Shown here: positions 17,272-25,465 of the stretch, one piece after another
Position numbering within the stretch: the stretch's first letter is position 1
Layout of the letters: every line of letters starts with the position of its first letter
Origin: JAFGXT01 sp963677165
Lineage (GTDB): Bacteria > Verrucomicrobiota > Lentisphaeria > Victivallales > SZUA-371
NCBI GenBank assembly: GCA_963677165.2
Contig: CAXXSX010000002.1
Location: forward strand, 124,001 to 188,000
DNA length: 64,000 nucleotides
Reading direction: 5' to 3'
Program-made: the position numbers and the translations under genes
The notes under the pieces: generated by a model
The model's input: only the letters and a program-made list of their open reading frames with translations
Database searches by the model: none
What the model was told of the DNA's origin: nothing

Positions 17272-18417
17272 ATGGCAGATACCTTATCTAAATCAACCAT
17301 ATTAATTGTCGATGACTCTCCGGAAAACATTGACGTATTGATCGGTATTTTATCAGACAAGAATTATAAGCTCAAAGCCGCCACCAACGGAGAAAAAGCA
17401 CTGAAAATCGCTTTTTCCGATACCCCGCCTGACCTGATTTTGTTAGATATCATGATGCCGGGAATGAATGGCTATGAGGTTTGCAGAAGACTTAAAGATA
17501 ATTCTGACACTCAGCCTATCCCGGTTATCTTCATCAGTGCTCTGAACGCTACAGGCGACATCGTCCAGGGCTTCAACAGCGGCGGAGCTGATTATATTAC
17601 TAAGCCTTTTCAGCCGCAGGAAGTCTGCGCCAGAGTTGAAACCCACCTGCAGAACCGGGAGTATCAACTTAAACTTGAACAGAAAAATGCAGAGCTGGAA
17701 AAAAATTATTGCTGTCTTAAAGAACTGGAAAACCAAAGAGATAATCTGACTGGAATGATTGTTCACGATATGCGCAGTCCTCTCCAAATCATCAGTGGTT
17801 TTATTCAGTTACTTCAGACTTTTTCCGAAAATGAAATCTGTGAACAAGCCCGTGAACATATTGCGGTCATGGGCAAATCCAGCGAAAATCTTATTGAAAT
17901 GGTTAGTTCACTGCTCGACATATCAAGACTCGAAAGCAATCAAATGCCGTTGGAACTGGAACCGACCGATATCAACTCTATTGTCTCTAAAGTTCTAGCC
18001 AACTACGAAGGGCTAGAAAATATCCCCTGCTTGAAAACAAATTTCAAGACAAATAACGTGAAAGTTTCGGCAGACCCGGTTATTATTGAACGGGTCATTA
18101 ACAACCTCCTAGGCAATGCATGTAAATTCACTCCGTTAAACGGTTCAATCACCATTTCCGTTGACCATGAAGATTCATCCATCAAAGTGGGCATCACTGA
18201 TACCGGCTGCGGCATTCCTCCCGAACATCAGACAAAGATCTTTGAAAAGTTCGGTCAGGTTGAGCTACGTGAACAAAAACATAAATACTCCACCGGACTT
18301 GGGTTGACGTTCTGTAAACTGGCAGTAGAAGCCCATGGTGGAACGATCGGAGTTGACAGCTCCCCCGGACAAGGAAGCACGTTCTGGTTTGCGTTGCCGC
18401 TGGAAAACGTTAAATAG
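17272..18417 (+). CDS. Receiver-histidine kinase, tandem paralogue
   Basis: It has the same domain order as its upstream neighbour and is alike throughout. The receiver shows IVDDSPENID, Asp59 in LILLDIMMPG and YITKPFQPQEV. His165 lies in GMIVHDMRSPLQI, and the ATPase boxes are NLLGNACKFTP, TDTGCGIP and STGLGLTFCKL. Length is 381 aa. It is probably cotranscribed with the first copy. Two kinases with N-terminal receivers in a row suggest a phosphorelay branch or a specialised pair responding to different donors. No cognate output regulator is adjacent; the nearest free receiver protein is at 24485-24859. Confidence 0.92.
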   Translation: MADTLSKSTILIVDDSPENIDVLIGILSDKNYKLKAATNGEKALKIAFSDTPPDLILLDIMMPGMNGYEVCRRLKDNSDTQPIPVIFISALNATGDIVQGFNSGGADYITKPFQPQEVCARVETHLQNREYQLKLEQKNAELEKNYCCLKELENQRDNLTGMIVHDMRSPLQIISGFIQLLQTFSENEICEQAREHIAVMGKSSENLIEMVSSLLDISRLESNQMPLELEPTDINSIVSKVLANYEGLENIPCLKTNFKTNNVKVSADPVIIERVINNLLGNACKFTPLNGSITISVDHEDSSIKVGITDTGCGIPPEHQTKIFEKFGQVELREQKHKYSTGLGLTFCKLAVEAHGGTIGVDSSPGQGSTFWFALPLENVK

Positions 18418-18744
18418 GTCTTGAATCATCCTGAAGGAAGTGTATATTAACCAGAATCAGGTTAATTAATAATGATAATGGGCTTTTTCTGATGGTTAAA
18501 TTCAGATTTGTACAATTTTTAAATATTACCATTAATACTATCGGCATTATTTGCGGGTTTTTTCATTCTGCAGTGAAAAGGCCCGTTATCCATTTCTGAT
18601 TCTGCAGTAAATCTTTTCCTTTTTGTCAGTTTTGCGTTATTTCCGCAGTATAGCCATATTGTCTTCATGGCACCAACGCAAAAGATTATTATATTAATTC
18701 AGGATTGTAAAAACGACGGTTGTAAGCCGTCATGAGATTGAAAA
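18418..18744 (+). other. Intergenic leader with long-range inverted repeat
   Basis: No coding sequence is seen in these 327 bases. GATAATGGGCTTTTTC (18474-18489) can pair with GAAAAGGCCCGTTATC (18575-18590) with two mismatches, enclosing about 85 bases. ATTCTGCAGT occurs twice, at 18565-18574 and 18599-18608. A 7-bp hairpin, ATTAACC-agaatca-GGTTAAT (18446-18466), follows the kinase gene and may help termination. The segment could be a structured leader of the isopropylmalate synthase-like gene, but no known riboswitch or T-box core is recognised. Confidence 0.3.
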
Positions 18745-20280
18745 ATGAGAAAAAATGTTGAGATACTAGATACCACGTTACGCGATGGGGAGCAGACTCC
18801 CGGAGTGTCGTATACACCTCAGGAAAAGCTTCAGGTGGCCAACCTTCTGCTGGATAAACTCGGAGTCGACCGGATTGAGGTGGGTTCTGCAAGAGTTTCT
18901 GAAGGTGAACACGAAGGTGTCAAAAATATCATACAGTGGGCCGACAAAAAGTCGTGGGCTGACCGAATCGAAATCCTCGGCTTTTGCGATGGCGGAAAAT
19001 CCATTGACTGGATAAAAAATGCCGGAGCAAAAGTAATAAACCTGCTGACCAAAGGCTCAGAAAGACATTGCAGGGTTCAGCTTCGCAAAACCCCGCAGGA
19101 GCATTTCAGCCAGGTCGCAAAGGAAATTGATTATGCAGTAAGTCAAGGACTAAAGGTTAATGTATATCTGGAAGACTGGTCCGGCGGCATGCGGGACAGC
19201 CTGGCTTATGTTTTTGAATTTATCTCAGTTCTGGAACAGCACGATGTTGCCAGAATCATGTTGCCGGATACCCTGGGCATATTATCGCCAAGTGAAATTG
19301 TCCGTTACCTCGACTGGCTCTATGCTGTCAATCCAAATCTGGAACTGGACTTCCATGGGCACAATGATTACGGTCTGGTAACAGCGAATTCCCTTGCCGC
19401 GGTGAAATGCGGCATCGGCGGAGTCCATACGACCGTCAACGGCTTGGGCGAACGTACTGGAAACCAGAATCTCTTTGAAATCGTTGCGGCGATCCATGAC
19501 ATGACCGACCGCAAAACGAAAGTCAAAGAAAAAATGTTTGATTACGCTTCACGCACCGTTCAAATGCTGTCCGGCAAGCGTGTCGCCGCCAACGCTCCGA
19601 TTATCGGAGCCGACGTATTTACCCAGACATGCGGTGTTCACGCCGATGGAGACAAGAAAGGCAATCTCTACGCCAACCCTTTGTTGCCGGAACGCTTTAG
19701 CAGAAAACGTAAATACGCTCTTGGAAAACTGAGCGGCAAAGCATCCATTGACCAGAATGTCGAAGAAATGGGGCTTCAATTATCGCCGGAAATCAGAGAT
19801 AAAGTACTGAAAGAAGTTATCCGCCTCGGTGATAAGAAAAAGAATATAACACCGGAAGATTTACCGTTTATCATTGCTGATATAATGAAATCACCCGATG
19901 AAAAACGGGTACGGGTCATTAACTACAGCGTAACCAACAGCAAAGGCATCATGCCTTCTGCAGAAGTCACGCTTGAGTATGAAGGGAAAAGTTATACCGA
20001 CAAATCCAACGGTGACGGTGGGTACGACGCCTTTGTCAAAGCGATTCGTAAAATCATGAAAAGCCTTGGCGCAAAAATGCCTCGACTGCTTGATTACGAA
20101 GTGCGTATTCCCCCAGGCGGTAAAACCGACGCTCTTGTTGAAGCCACCATTTCATGGGAAACCGACACCCCGGTTCCTATGGTGACGATCGGCGTAGACT
20201 CCGACCAGTTGGTTGCCGCAATTGAGGCAACTGAAAAAATGCTAAACCTTGTTCTGAGAAAAAATAACTCATGCAGCTAA
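18745..20280 (+). CDS. leuA: 2-isopropylmalate synthase-like enzyme with LeuA regulatory domain
   Basis: The catalytic domain is a DRE-TIM metallolyase: LDTTLRDGEQTPG near the N-terminus supplies the metal-binding Asp and Arg, and DFHGHNDYG supplies the HxH metal ligands. GERTGNQNLFE is a further conserved motif. Residues from about 385 to 511 form the LeuA allosteric dimer domain (AEVTLEYEGKSYTDKSNGDGG). The family condenses acetyl-CoA with a 2-oxo acid; 2-oxoisovalerate (leucine synthesis) is the likeliest substrate, but pyruvate (citramalate) cannot be excluded. The subtype resembles that of Bacteroidota. The last 10 bases overlap the start of the DNA polymerase gene. No other leucine genes are nearby. 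Confidence 0.8.
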   Translation: MRKNVEILDTTLRDGEQTPGVSYTPQEKLQVANLLLDKLGVDRIEVGSARVSEGEHEGVKNIIQWADKKSWADRIEILGFCDGGKSIDWIKNAGAKVINLLTKGSERHCRVQLRKTPQEHFSQVAKEIDYAVSQGLKVNVYLEDWSGGMRDSLAYVFEFISVLEQHDVARIMLPDTLGILSPSEIVRYLDWLYAVNPNLELDFHGHNDYGLVTANSLAAVKCGIGGVHTTVNGLGERTGNQNLFEIVAAIHDMTDRKTKVKEKMFDYASRTVQMLSGKRVAANAPIIGADVFTQTCGVHADGDKKGNLYANPLLPERFSRKRKYALGKLSGKASIDQNVEEMGLQLSPEIRDKVLKEVIRLGDKKKNITPEDLPFIIADIMKSPDEKRVRVINYSVTNSKGIMPSAEVTLEYEGKSYTDKSNGDGGYDAFVKAIRKIMKSLGAKMPRLLDYEVRIPPGGKTDALVEATISWETDTPVPMVTIGVDSDQLVAAIEATEKMLNLVLRKNNSCS

Positions 20281-22487
20281 ACCAAATAACGGTATCGCAA
20301 TTCGATCGCGTGACCGCCGCCGAAGTGCTCGACGACGGCAACGCGGTATTGTTTGTTCGTGATGAAGATAAAATATCGGAACAAACCATTCCGTTCCGTC
20401 CATTCATTGTTCTAACTTCTCCCGAACTGCTGAATGGACTGGATGGTGAATTCGAAATACAGGCTTTCGAAGGAAATGCGCCATTCGCTTATCTGGCTTC
20501 TTTTCCGAATACCGGGGCATACTATGACGCATTGAAATTTCTAAAGGCATCCACCGGATTTAATCCGTCGGCGCCAAGCGCTCCCTATATGGTGATCAGC
20601 GATCTGTTCCAGCAGTTGTTTGTTTCAGAACATTTTCGTCTGTTTCGGGGACTTGAACTGAATAATATTCGCCGCCTGCAATTCGACATTGAAACCATCA
20701 CTGCCGAGGGCTATGAGTTTTCAAATCCCAAACGCGCGGAAGACCAGATCGTAATCATTACCATGTGCGACAACACCGGTTGGGAGAAAGTCATTTCCCA
20801 GGATACTATGACCGAAAAAGAGCTGCTTCAGGAATTTGTCGATACGATTGCGGAAAGAGATCCCGATGTGCTTGAGGGACATAATATTTTCCGCTTTGAC
20901 CTGCCTTATATAGAAACCAGGGCAAAACGTCATAAAGTGAAACTGAATCTCGGTCGCCGCGGACTTCCGCTAAAAAAACGCAATTCCCGTTTCAGCGCTG
21001 CCGAACGTACGATTAATTACACAAGGTATGATGCTTTTGGGCGTCACTTTGTAGATACATATCACCTGACAATCTTTTACGATATCAGTCATCGCAACCT
21101 TGATAGTTATGGTTTGAAATATGTGGCGAAACATTTTGGCGTCGCTGCTGAAAACCGTACGTATATTGCGGGAGAAAAAATCAGTGAAAGCTGGGAAAAC
21201 GACCGCCCAAACCTGCTGGCTTACGCTTTGGACGACGTTCGTGAAACCCGGGCGATTTCAGAGATACTATCCCCCAGTTACTTTTACCAGTCACAGTTGA
21301 TTCCAATGAAATACCAGGACTGCATTGTCCGCGGCAACGCAACCCGAATAAACGCCTTGCTTACTGCTGAATATATCAATCGCGGACACAGCATCCCATA
21401 CCCAGAGCCTCCGACCAACTTTTCCGGAGCTCTCACCAAGGCATTTAAATCCGGCGTATTCAAGAATATCTGGCACTGTGACGTGCGCTCACTTTACCCA
21501 TCAATTATCCTGGCTGAAAAAATGTGTCCGTCACGTGATACGATCGGAATATACCCCGAACTGCTCGACAAACTGCGTACGTTCAGACTACAAGCCAAAG
21601 ACTCGGAGAAGTCCGCTCCTGACCGCAAGCAGAAGGATTTTTTCAATGCCCTTCAAACTACTTTTAAGATCCTGATCAACTCGTTCTACGGTTACCTCGG
21701 ATTCTCGCAGGGAAATTTCAATGATTACGCAACCGCCGAAAATGTCACCGCACGCGGACGGGAAATTCTAACCATGATGCTGGACTTCCTGAATAATTCG
21801 GGGGCAACTGTACTTGAAATGGACACCGATGGTATCTACTTCCAGCCTCCTGACGGGGAAACGGACCCGGATACTATGGAAAAGAAAATACAAGCAATTC
21901 TTCCAGACGGAATAGAAGTGGAACTTGACTCCACCTACCCTGCCATGTTCTCCTATAAAAGCAAGAATTACGCCCTGCTCAACGACAACGGCGAAATTAC
22001 GGTTACCGGAGCTGCGTTAAAATCTCGCGGTATTGAGCCGTTTCAACGGGATTATATTCATCGACTGCTTACCCTGCTACTGACCAGCCGGGAAGCCGAA
22101 ATCGAGAACCTGACCGAAGAGTATCGTTCTGCCATTGAAACCCGGCAGATGCCACTGGATAAACTGGCAAAAACAGAAGTTCTCAACGACTCCATTGATT
22201 CCTACAAAAAGAAACAAGCCTCTGGGAAAGGACGCCGCAGCGCAGCATATGAACTTGCTTCGGCTTCAAACCGCGACTATCAGCGTGGCGACCAGGTATC
22301 ATATTATATCACCGGAACCAAGAAAAGAGTATCTGTTGTCGATAACAGCTGCCTTCTGGCGGAAGCACCCGATGAGAGAAATGAAAACACTGTCTATTAC
22401 CTTGGAAAACTCGATGAACTTCATCAAAAGTTCAGTGATTTCATCCCGGATGATAGCGGCAGGCAAATGACCTTTGACCTTATTTAA
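20271..22487 (+). CDS. Family-B DNA polymerase with 3'-5' exonuclease
   Basis: The proofreading exonuclease motifs are QFDIET (Exo I), GHNIFRFDLPY (Exo II) and YALDDVRET (Exo III). Polymerase motifs are DVRSLYPSII (motif A), KILINSFYGYLG (motif B) and EMDTDGIY (motif C with the DTD triad). All catalytic aspartates are present. The length of 738 aa is slightly under that of Escherichia coli Pol II (783), and the sequence looks closer to archaeal-type B polymerases found in several bacterial phyla. It probably functions in repair or lesion bypass. The ATG lies inside the end of the leuA-like gene in another frame, so the two are translationally coupled. Confidence 0.93.
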   Translation: MQLNQITVSQFDRVTAAEVLDDGNAVLFVRDEDKISEQTIPFRPFIVLTSPELLNGLDGEFEIQAFEGNAPFAYLASFPNTGAYYDALKFLKASTGFNPSAPSAPYMVISDLFQQLFVSEHFRLFRGLELNNIRRLQFDIETITAEGYEFSNPKRAEDQIVIITMCDNTGWEKVISQDTMTEKELLQEFVDTIAERDPDVLEGHNIFRFDLPYIETRAKRHKVKLNLGRRGLPLKKRNSRFSAAERTINYTRYDAFGRHFVDTYHLTIFYDISHRNLDSYGLKYVAKHFGVAAENRTYIAGEKISESWENDRPNLLAYALDDVRETRAISEILSPSYFYQSQLIPMKYQDCIVRGNATRINALLTAEYINRGHSIPYPEPPTNFSGALTKAFKSGVFKNIWHCDVRSLYPSIILAEKMCPSRDTIGIYPELLDKLRTFRLQAKDSEKSAPDRKQKDFFNALQTTFKILINSFYGYLGFSQGNFNDYATAENVTARGREILTMMLDFLNNSGATVLEMDTDGIYFQPPDGETDPDTMEKKIQAILPDGIEVELDSTYPAMFSYKSKNYALLNDNGEITVTGAALKSRGIEPFQRDYIHRLLTLLLTSREAEIENLTEEYRSAIETRQMPLDKLAKTEVLNDSIDSYKKKQASGKGRRSAAYELASASNRDYQRGDQVSYYITGTKKRVSVVDNSCLLAEAPDERNENTVYYLGKLDELHQKFSDFIPDDSGRQMTFDLI

Positions 22488-22621
22488 AAACAAAAACATA
22501 AGTTTGTTTCTTTTCTCTATAAATTAATTAAGTTTCTCACCGAAAACACCTAACATAATAACGACACAAGTTAATTTGTTACAATTTTTGTGATTTTTTA
22601 AAAAAGTTGAGAACAACATAC

Positions 22622-22654
22622 TTGACAACAATGATTATCGCCCATATAATCATT
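22622..22654 (+). promoter_or_regulatory. Consensus promoter overlapped by a 9-7-9 palindrome
   Basis: TTGACA (22622-22627) and TATAAT (22645-22650) are spaced by 17 bases. AATGATTAT (22630-22638) and ATAATCATT (22646-22654) form a perfect inverted repeat covering the spacer and the -10 box. The ATAATCATTAT core resembles half-sites of the Fur box consensus. The promoter drives the small zinc-ribbon gene at 22713, about 55 bases downstream. A metal-responsive repressor of the Fur superfamily is a reasonable guess for the binder. The gap 22488-22621 shows nothing else. Confidence 0.65.
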
Positions 22655-22712
22655 ATTGTATGGGGTGTCATACATTCTTCTTTTGCAGTAATTTAACAAA
22701 CAGGAGGCTTAT

Positions 22713-23033
22713 ATGAAATTTCTATGTCATACATGTGGAAATTCTCGCGAAACCCGAAGGGTAAAACAAGCTCCTGCTTCAGATAAATGCGACATTTGTG
22801 GAGATAAATATGTGGTAAGCGATACCAGTCAGCTATTAAAAATACCCCAATATACTCCGCCACAGCCAGAAATACATCACAACAAACACATCTTCTGTAA
22901 ACATGACAACAAAGTTTTTTTCTTTTTTCATTCAAACTTGGAAAAATACATATTTTTTTCAGTTACCTTGATTGGCACCATCGTCTTAACTGCAGTAATT
23001 GTTTCAAAGGCCCTCACTTTCTTGCATCATTAA
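22713..23033 (+). CDS. Small zinc-ribbon membrane protein
   Basis: A 106-residue protein with a two-CxxC zinc ribbon at the N-terminus (LCHTCGNS and CDICGDKY), a Pro/His-rich middle (TPPQPEIHHNKH), and one C-terminal transmembrane helix (TLIGTIVLTAVIVSKAL). An excellent ribosome site (AGGAGG) lies 8 bases before the ATG, and a perfect consensus promoter precedes it, so it is a genuine, probably well-expressed gene. Function is not recognised; membrane tethering plus a metal site suggests sensing or recruitment. A 380-bp palindromic element begins right after the stop codon. Confidence 0.75.
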   Translation: MKFLCHTCGNSRETRRVKQAPASDKCDICGDKYVVSDTSQLLKIPQYTPPQPEIHHNKHIFCKHDNKVFFFFHSNLEKYIFFSVTLIGTIVLTAVIVSKALTFLHH

Positions 23034-23035
23034 TT

Positions 23036-23415
23036 TTAGTTAATGTGCCAAAAGTTGTGATGGTAAGCGGTAGGACTTGTTTATTGCCAGGATAAGAATA
23101 GATGGGTTAATGCCCAAAAGCAAGTTAAAACAAAAATATTATTTACGTGGCGGTTGGTGTTTGGACGTGAGCCGTAGCTTGCGATCTCCGAGCGCAAATA
23201 GCAATTTTGCTGTTATCGTGTAGATTAATGCCTAATCTTTTAAAGTCACGAATAATTTGAGTATAGATGGTTTCTGAGAATCCGTGTCTACGGCGTTTGT
23301 GGCAGACGTGCTTTATGCGCTCGGAGATCGCATGCTACCCAGAAAAATCATTTTGCAATGTAATCGCAGTAAGCATGATTTTTCGTTGTATCACAAAATT
23401 TGGCACATTAACTAA
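23036..23415. mobile_element. 380-bp MITE-like element with nested inverted repeats
   Basis: The ends are perfect 17-bp inverted repeats, TTAGTTAATGTGCCAAA (23036-23052) and its complement (23399-23415), with similarity extending about 10 bases further inward. Inside, GTAGCTTGCGATCTCCGAGCGCA (in part) at 23174-23196 pairs with 23316-23338, one mismatch in 23. No transposase is encoded. The size, terminal repeats and lack of coding fit a non-autonomous miniature transposable element; a structured RNA is an alternative. No clear target duplication is visible. Confidence 0.6.
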
Positions 23416-23496
23416 TTTTTTTGATCTCCCTTTATCCAATGTAGGCATTGTCCGTATGTAAGTTTTTTTTGCCATCATTTGGGGGACGGATAAAAG

Positions 23497-24477
23497 TTAC
23501 TGCGGGATAAATACAGCAACACCATATACTGATTGGGGATATTCAAATTTTAATTTTAAGGGCGTTCCACGCTTAAAACTCAACAGTGACAGGTCAAACT
23601 CCACTCTTATCTTAATTCTATCTTCAGAAAGCCTTTTCCAGGATATTTTAACTCCAGGCTTGACAGGCAATTTTAGTTTATCCATATCAAGCGTCTTACT
23701 CCCCAGAATCGCAAACTCAAACTCACGAACAATATTATCCCGGGCATTAACCGGTACCTTCATTCTTGATGGAACTGCCCGAAGTTCATATCCCCATCGT
23801 CCTCTAAAGTTGAAAACCAGTGGCTGCCATCCTTCTGGAGCTTTTACCGGCAGCCTGACAGTAGTATTTATCAATTCTCCAATTCTGCCCTTCCCCATTT
23901 TTACAGCTAACTTCCATTTTCGAGAATCAATTGAAGTAAGTGATACTTTACAACGTTTTGAACCGCTGCCATATACCTTTGGGATTCCGAATACAACACT
24001 GTCCTGGTCAGCGACAAGTCTGAATTCCCGGAAATATCCTGTTTCCGGCAACGGGTGTCCAATATATTCGTGCGGCCCAGGAGTAACCTTTATCAATGGT
24101 TCCGCCACTCCTTTAACAGTGAGAACCAGAGGAGAGCTACTATTAGATCTAATGCTGATCAGCTTCTTAAAGACTCCGGAAACAGATCCCCGACGCAAAT
24201 AAACCTTCAGGATAGCACTTTCGCCTGGAGAAATTGTCTGTGAACTAAGTTTTCCAGTCAAACAGGTACAGTTGGAATTGATTTTAGTAATATGGAGAAC
24301 AGAATCCCCGGTATTTGTCAGAATAAAAATCGTGTTCTGAGCACGATTTGCCGGAAAACGACCAAGATCAACGGTATTATTCTTTACACCGGTAATCGCT
24401 TTACCATAGATGCCAGCGGAAAAAAACATAATTCCAACAACAATAATAGTGATCAAAAACTGTTTTACAAGGTCCAT
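23497..24477 (-). CDS. DUF1573-domain secreted protein
   Basis: An N-terminal hydrophobic segment (FLITIIVVGIMFFSAGIYG) acts as a signal peptide or anchor. A DUF1573 domain follows at about residues 30-125: VDLGRFPANRAQNTIFILTN, then NCTCLTGKL and ISPGESAILKVYL, typical of these Ig-like proteins with a Cys-x-Cys turn. The rest is beta-rich without a known family. DUF1573 proteins are common in Bacteroidota, Planctomycetota and Lentisphaerota, and their roles are mostly unknown. A GTG at 24492, in frame, would overlap the end of the response regulator gene; the ATG at 24477 is preferred. It is probably cotranscribed with that regulator. Confidence 0.8.
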   Translation of the reverse strand: MDLVKQFLITIIVVGIMFFSAGIYGKAITGVKNNTVDLGRFPANRAQNTIFILTNTGDSVLHITKINSNCTCLTGKLSSQTISPGESAILKVYLRRGSVSGVFKKLISIRSNSSSPLVLTVKGVAEPLIKVTPGPHEYIGHPLPETGYFREFRLVADQDSVVFGIPKVYGSGSKRCKVSLTSIDSRKWKLAVKMGKGRIGELINTTVRLPVKAPEGWQPLVFNFRGRWGYELRAVPSRMKVPVNARDNIVREFEFAILGSKTLDMDKLKLPVKPGVKISWKRLSEDRIKIRVEFDLSLLSFKRGTPLKLKFEYPQSVYGVAVFIPQ

Positions 24478-24484
24478 AAGTTTT

Positions 24485-24859
24485 TCAGGCACGTCCGGTC
24501 ATCTCAAGGATCGCAGCCTTGAGATCGGGCAATAGAAAAGGTTTGCCGATAAATTTCACTTTATCATATTTGAGTAGTTCTTCTGTATTATCATTATATC
24601 CGCTGCAAACAACAATCGGAATATCAGGATTAATTTCCCTGACTTTATGAAGAACTTCCATCCCATGAATATCAGGCAGAAGCATATCAAGTAGAATTAT
24701 TTCAGTATCAGGATTTTCCTCAAATGCCCGGATTCCTTCGCCCCCGGTGAGAGCACCAATGAACTCAGCTTTTTCAAGCCCCAGCCAGCGCTGATGAAAG
24801 ATAAGCAACTCCTGCATATCTTCTATAACAAGTATTTTAAGTCCCTCTAGCTTTCTCAT
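24485..24859 (-). CDS. Single-domain response regulator (CheY-like receiver)
   Basis: The whole 124-aa protein is one receiver domain: acidic residues in VIEDMQE, phosphorylated Asp58 in IILLDMLLPD, the Ser of VVCSGYND and Lys106 in FIGKPF. There is no output domain, so it works by protein contact, like CheY or Spo0F. It may link to a histidine kinase such as the two tandem receiver-kinases at 16-18 kb, which could be part of a relay, but that is inference. The DUF1573 gene follows directly. The gap 24860-25133 shows no gene and probably holds the promoters for this gene and the tRNA. Confidence 0.9.
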   Translation of the reverse strand: MRKLEGLKILVIEDMQELLIFHQRWLGLEKAEFIGALTGGEGIRAFEENPDTEIILLDMLLPDIHGMEVLHKVREINPDIPIVVCSGYNDNTEELLKYDKVKFIGKPFLLPDLKAAILEMTGRA

Positions 24860-25133
24860 TACATTTTATTTCCCAACAATCATCGCAGAAAACGCCATAT
24901 TCCCACATAAATATTTATGCGATACTATATGGTACCAATCTATTATTTACAAACCTATATACACATTATTGGTTCAATTTCAGGATAAAATATCAAACCA
25001 GATATTATTTATAACGACAATTCAGGGCATAATTTCAATGATATTGAAAAAAAAAGCATTTTTTTTACTTATTCGGTTTGATTTATCACCATCCAGGGTA
25101 CATATTCAAAACCTGTCGAAAATGACAGTATGT

Positions 25134-25210
25134 GCACCCGTAGCTCAATTGGATAGAGCGTCTGGCTACGGACCAGAAGGTTTGGGGTTCGAGTCCCTTC
25201 GGGTGTACCA
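25134..25210 (+). tRNA. tRNA-Arg (anticodon ACG)
   Basis: A 77-base cloverleaf with encoded CCA. The acceptor stem is GCACCCG with CGGGTGT (one G-U pair), the D arm is GCTC...GAGC, the anticodon stem is TCTGG with CCAGA, and the loop CTACGGA has the anticodon ACG at 25168-25170. The T loop is TTCGAGT; the T stem has one mismatch at its outer pair. The ACG anticodon would be read as ICG after deamination. The following gap to 25465 shows no integrase or attachment-site duplication. Confidence 0.95.
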
Positions 25211-25406
25211 TTTTCTTCTCAATAGTATTCCAAAGTTCCTCATAGTCTCTCATAGAAATAGTGAAGTAGTGAACACATAATGTGCTTCATAGAATGTGAT
25301 TGGTTGTCTCGTCGTCGTTTTTTATTTTTGGGCTTCATATTTTTGATTATTCGCATTCGACGTCTGAAAAAAATCGAAAAAATCAGAGAAGTATCCCAAG
25401 TTGTAA

Positions 25407-25445
25407 ATTAAACGCACGACTTTTTCTAGGTGACGTACGTTTAAT
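25407..25445 (-). terminator. Hairpin downstream of the GH172-type gene
   Basis: ATTAAACGCACGAC (25407-25420) and GACGTACGTTTAAT (25432-25445) form a 14-bp stem with two mismatches and an 11-base loop, about 20 bases past the stop of the minus-strand gene. It lacks a long T-run, so termination is only plausible. Nothing else is recognised between the tRNA and this gene. Confidence 0.4.
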
Positions 25446-25465
25446 CTGAAGAATGTGCAAATTTG

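Noticed and set aside
23267..23461. 64-codon frame inside the 380-bp palindromic element
   Set aside because: No ribosome site or domain is seen, and half of it is composed of the inverted repeats; it is not a convincing transposase fragment.
25134..25465. tRNA-Arg as an integration site
   Set aside because: No integrase gene and no duplicated 3' tRNA segment are visible downstream.
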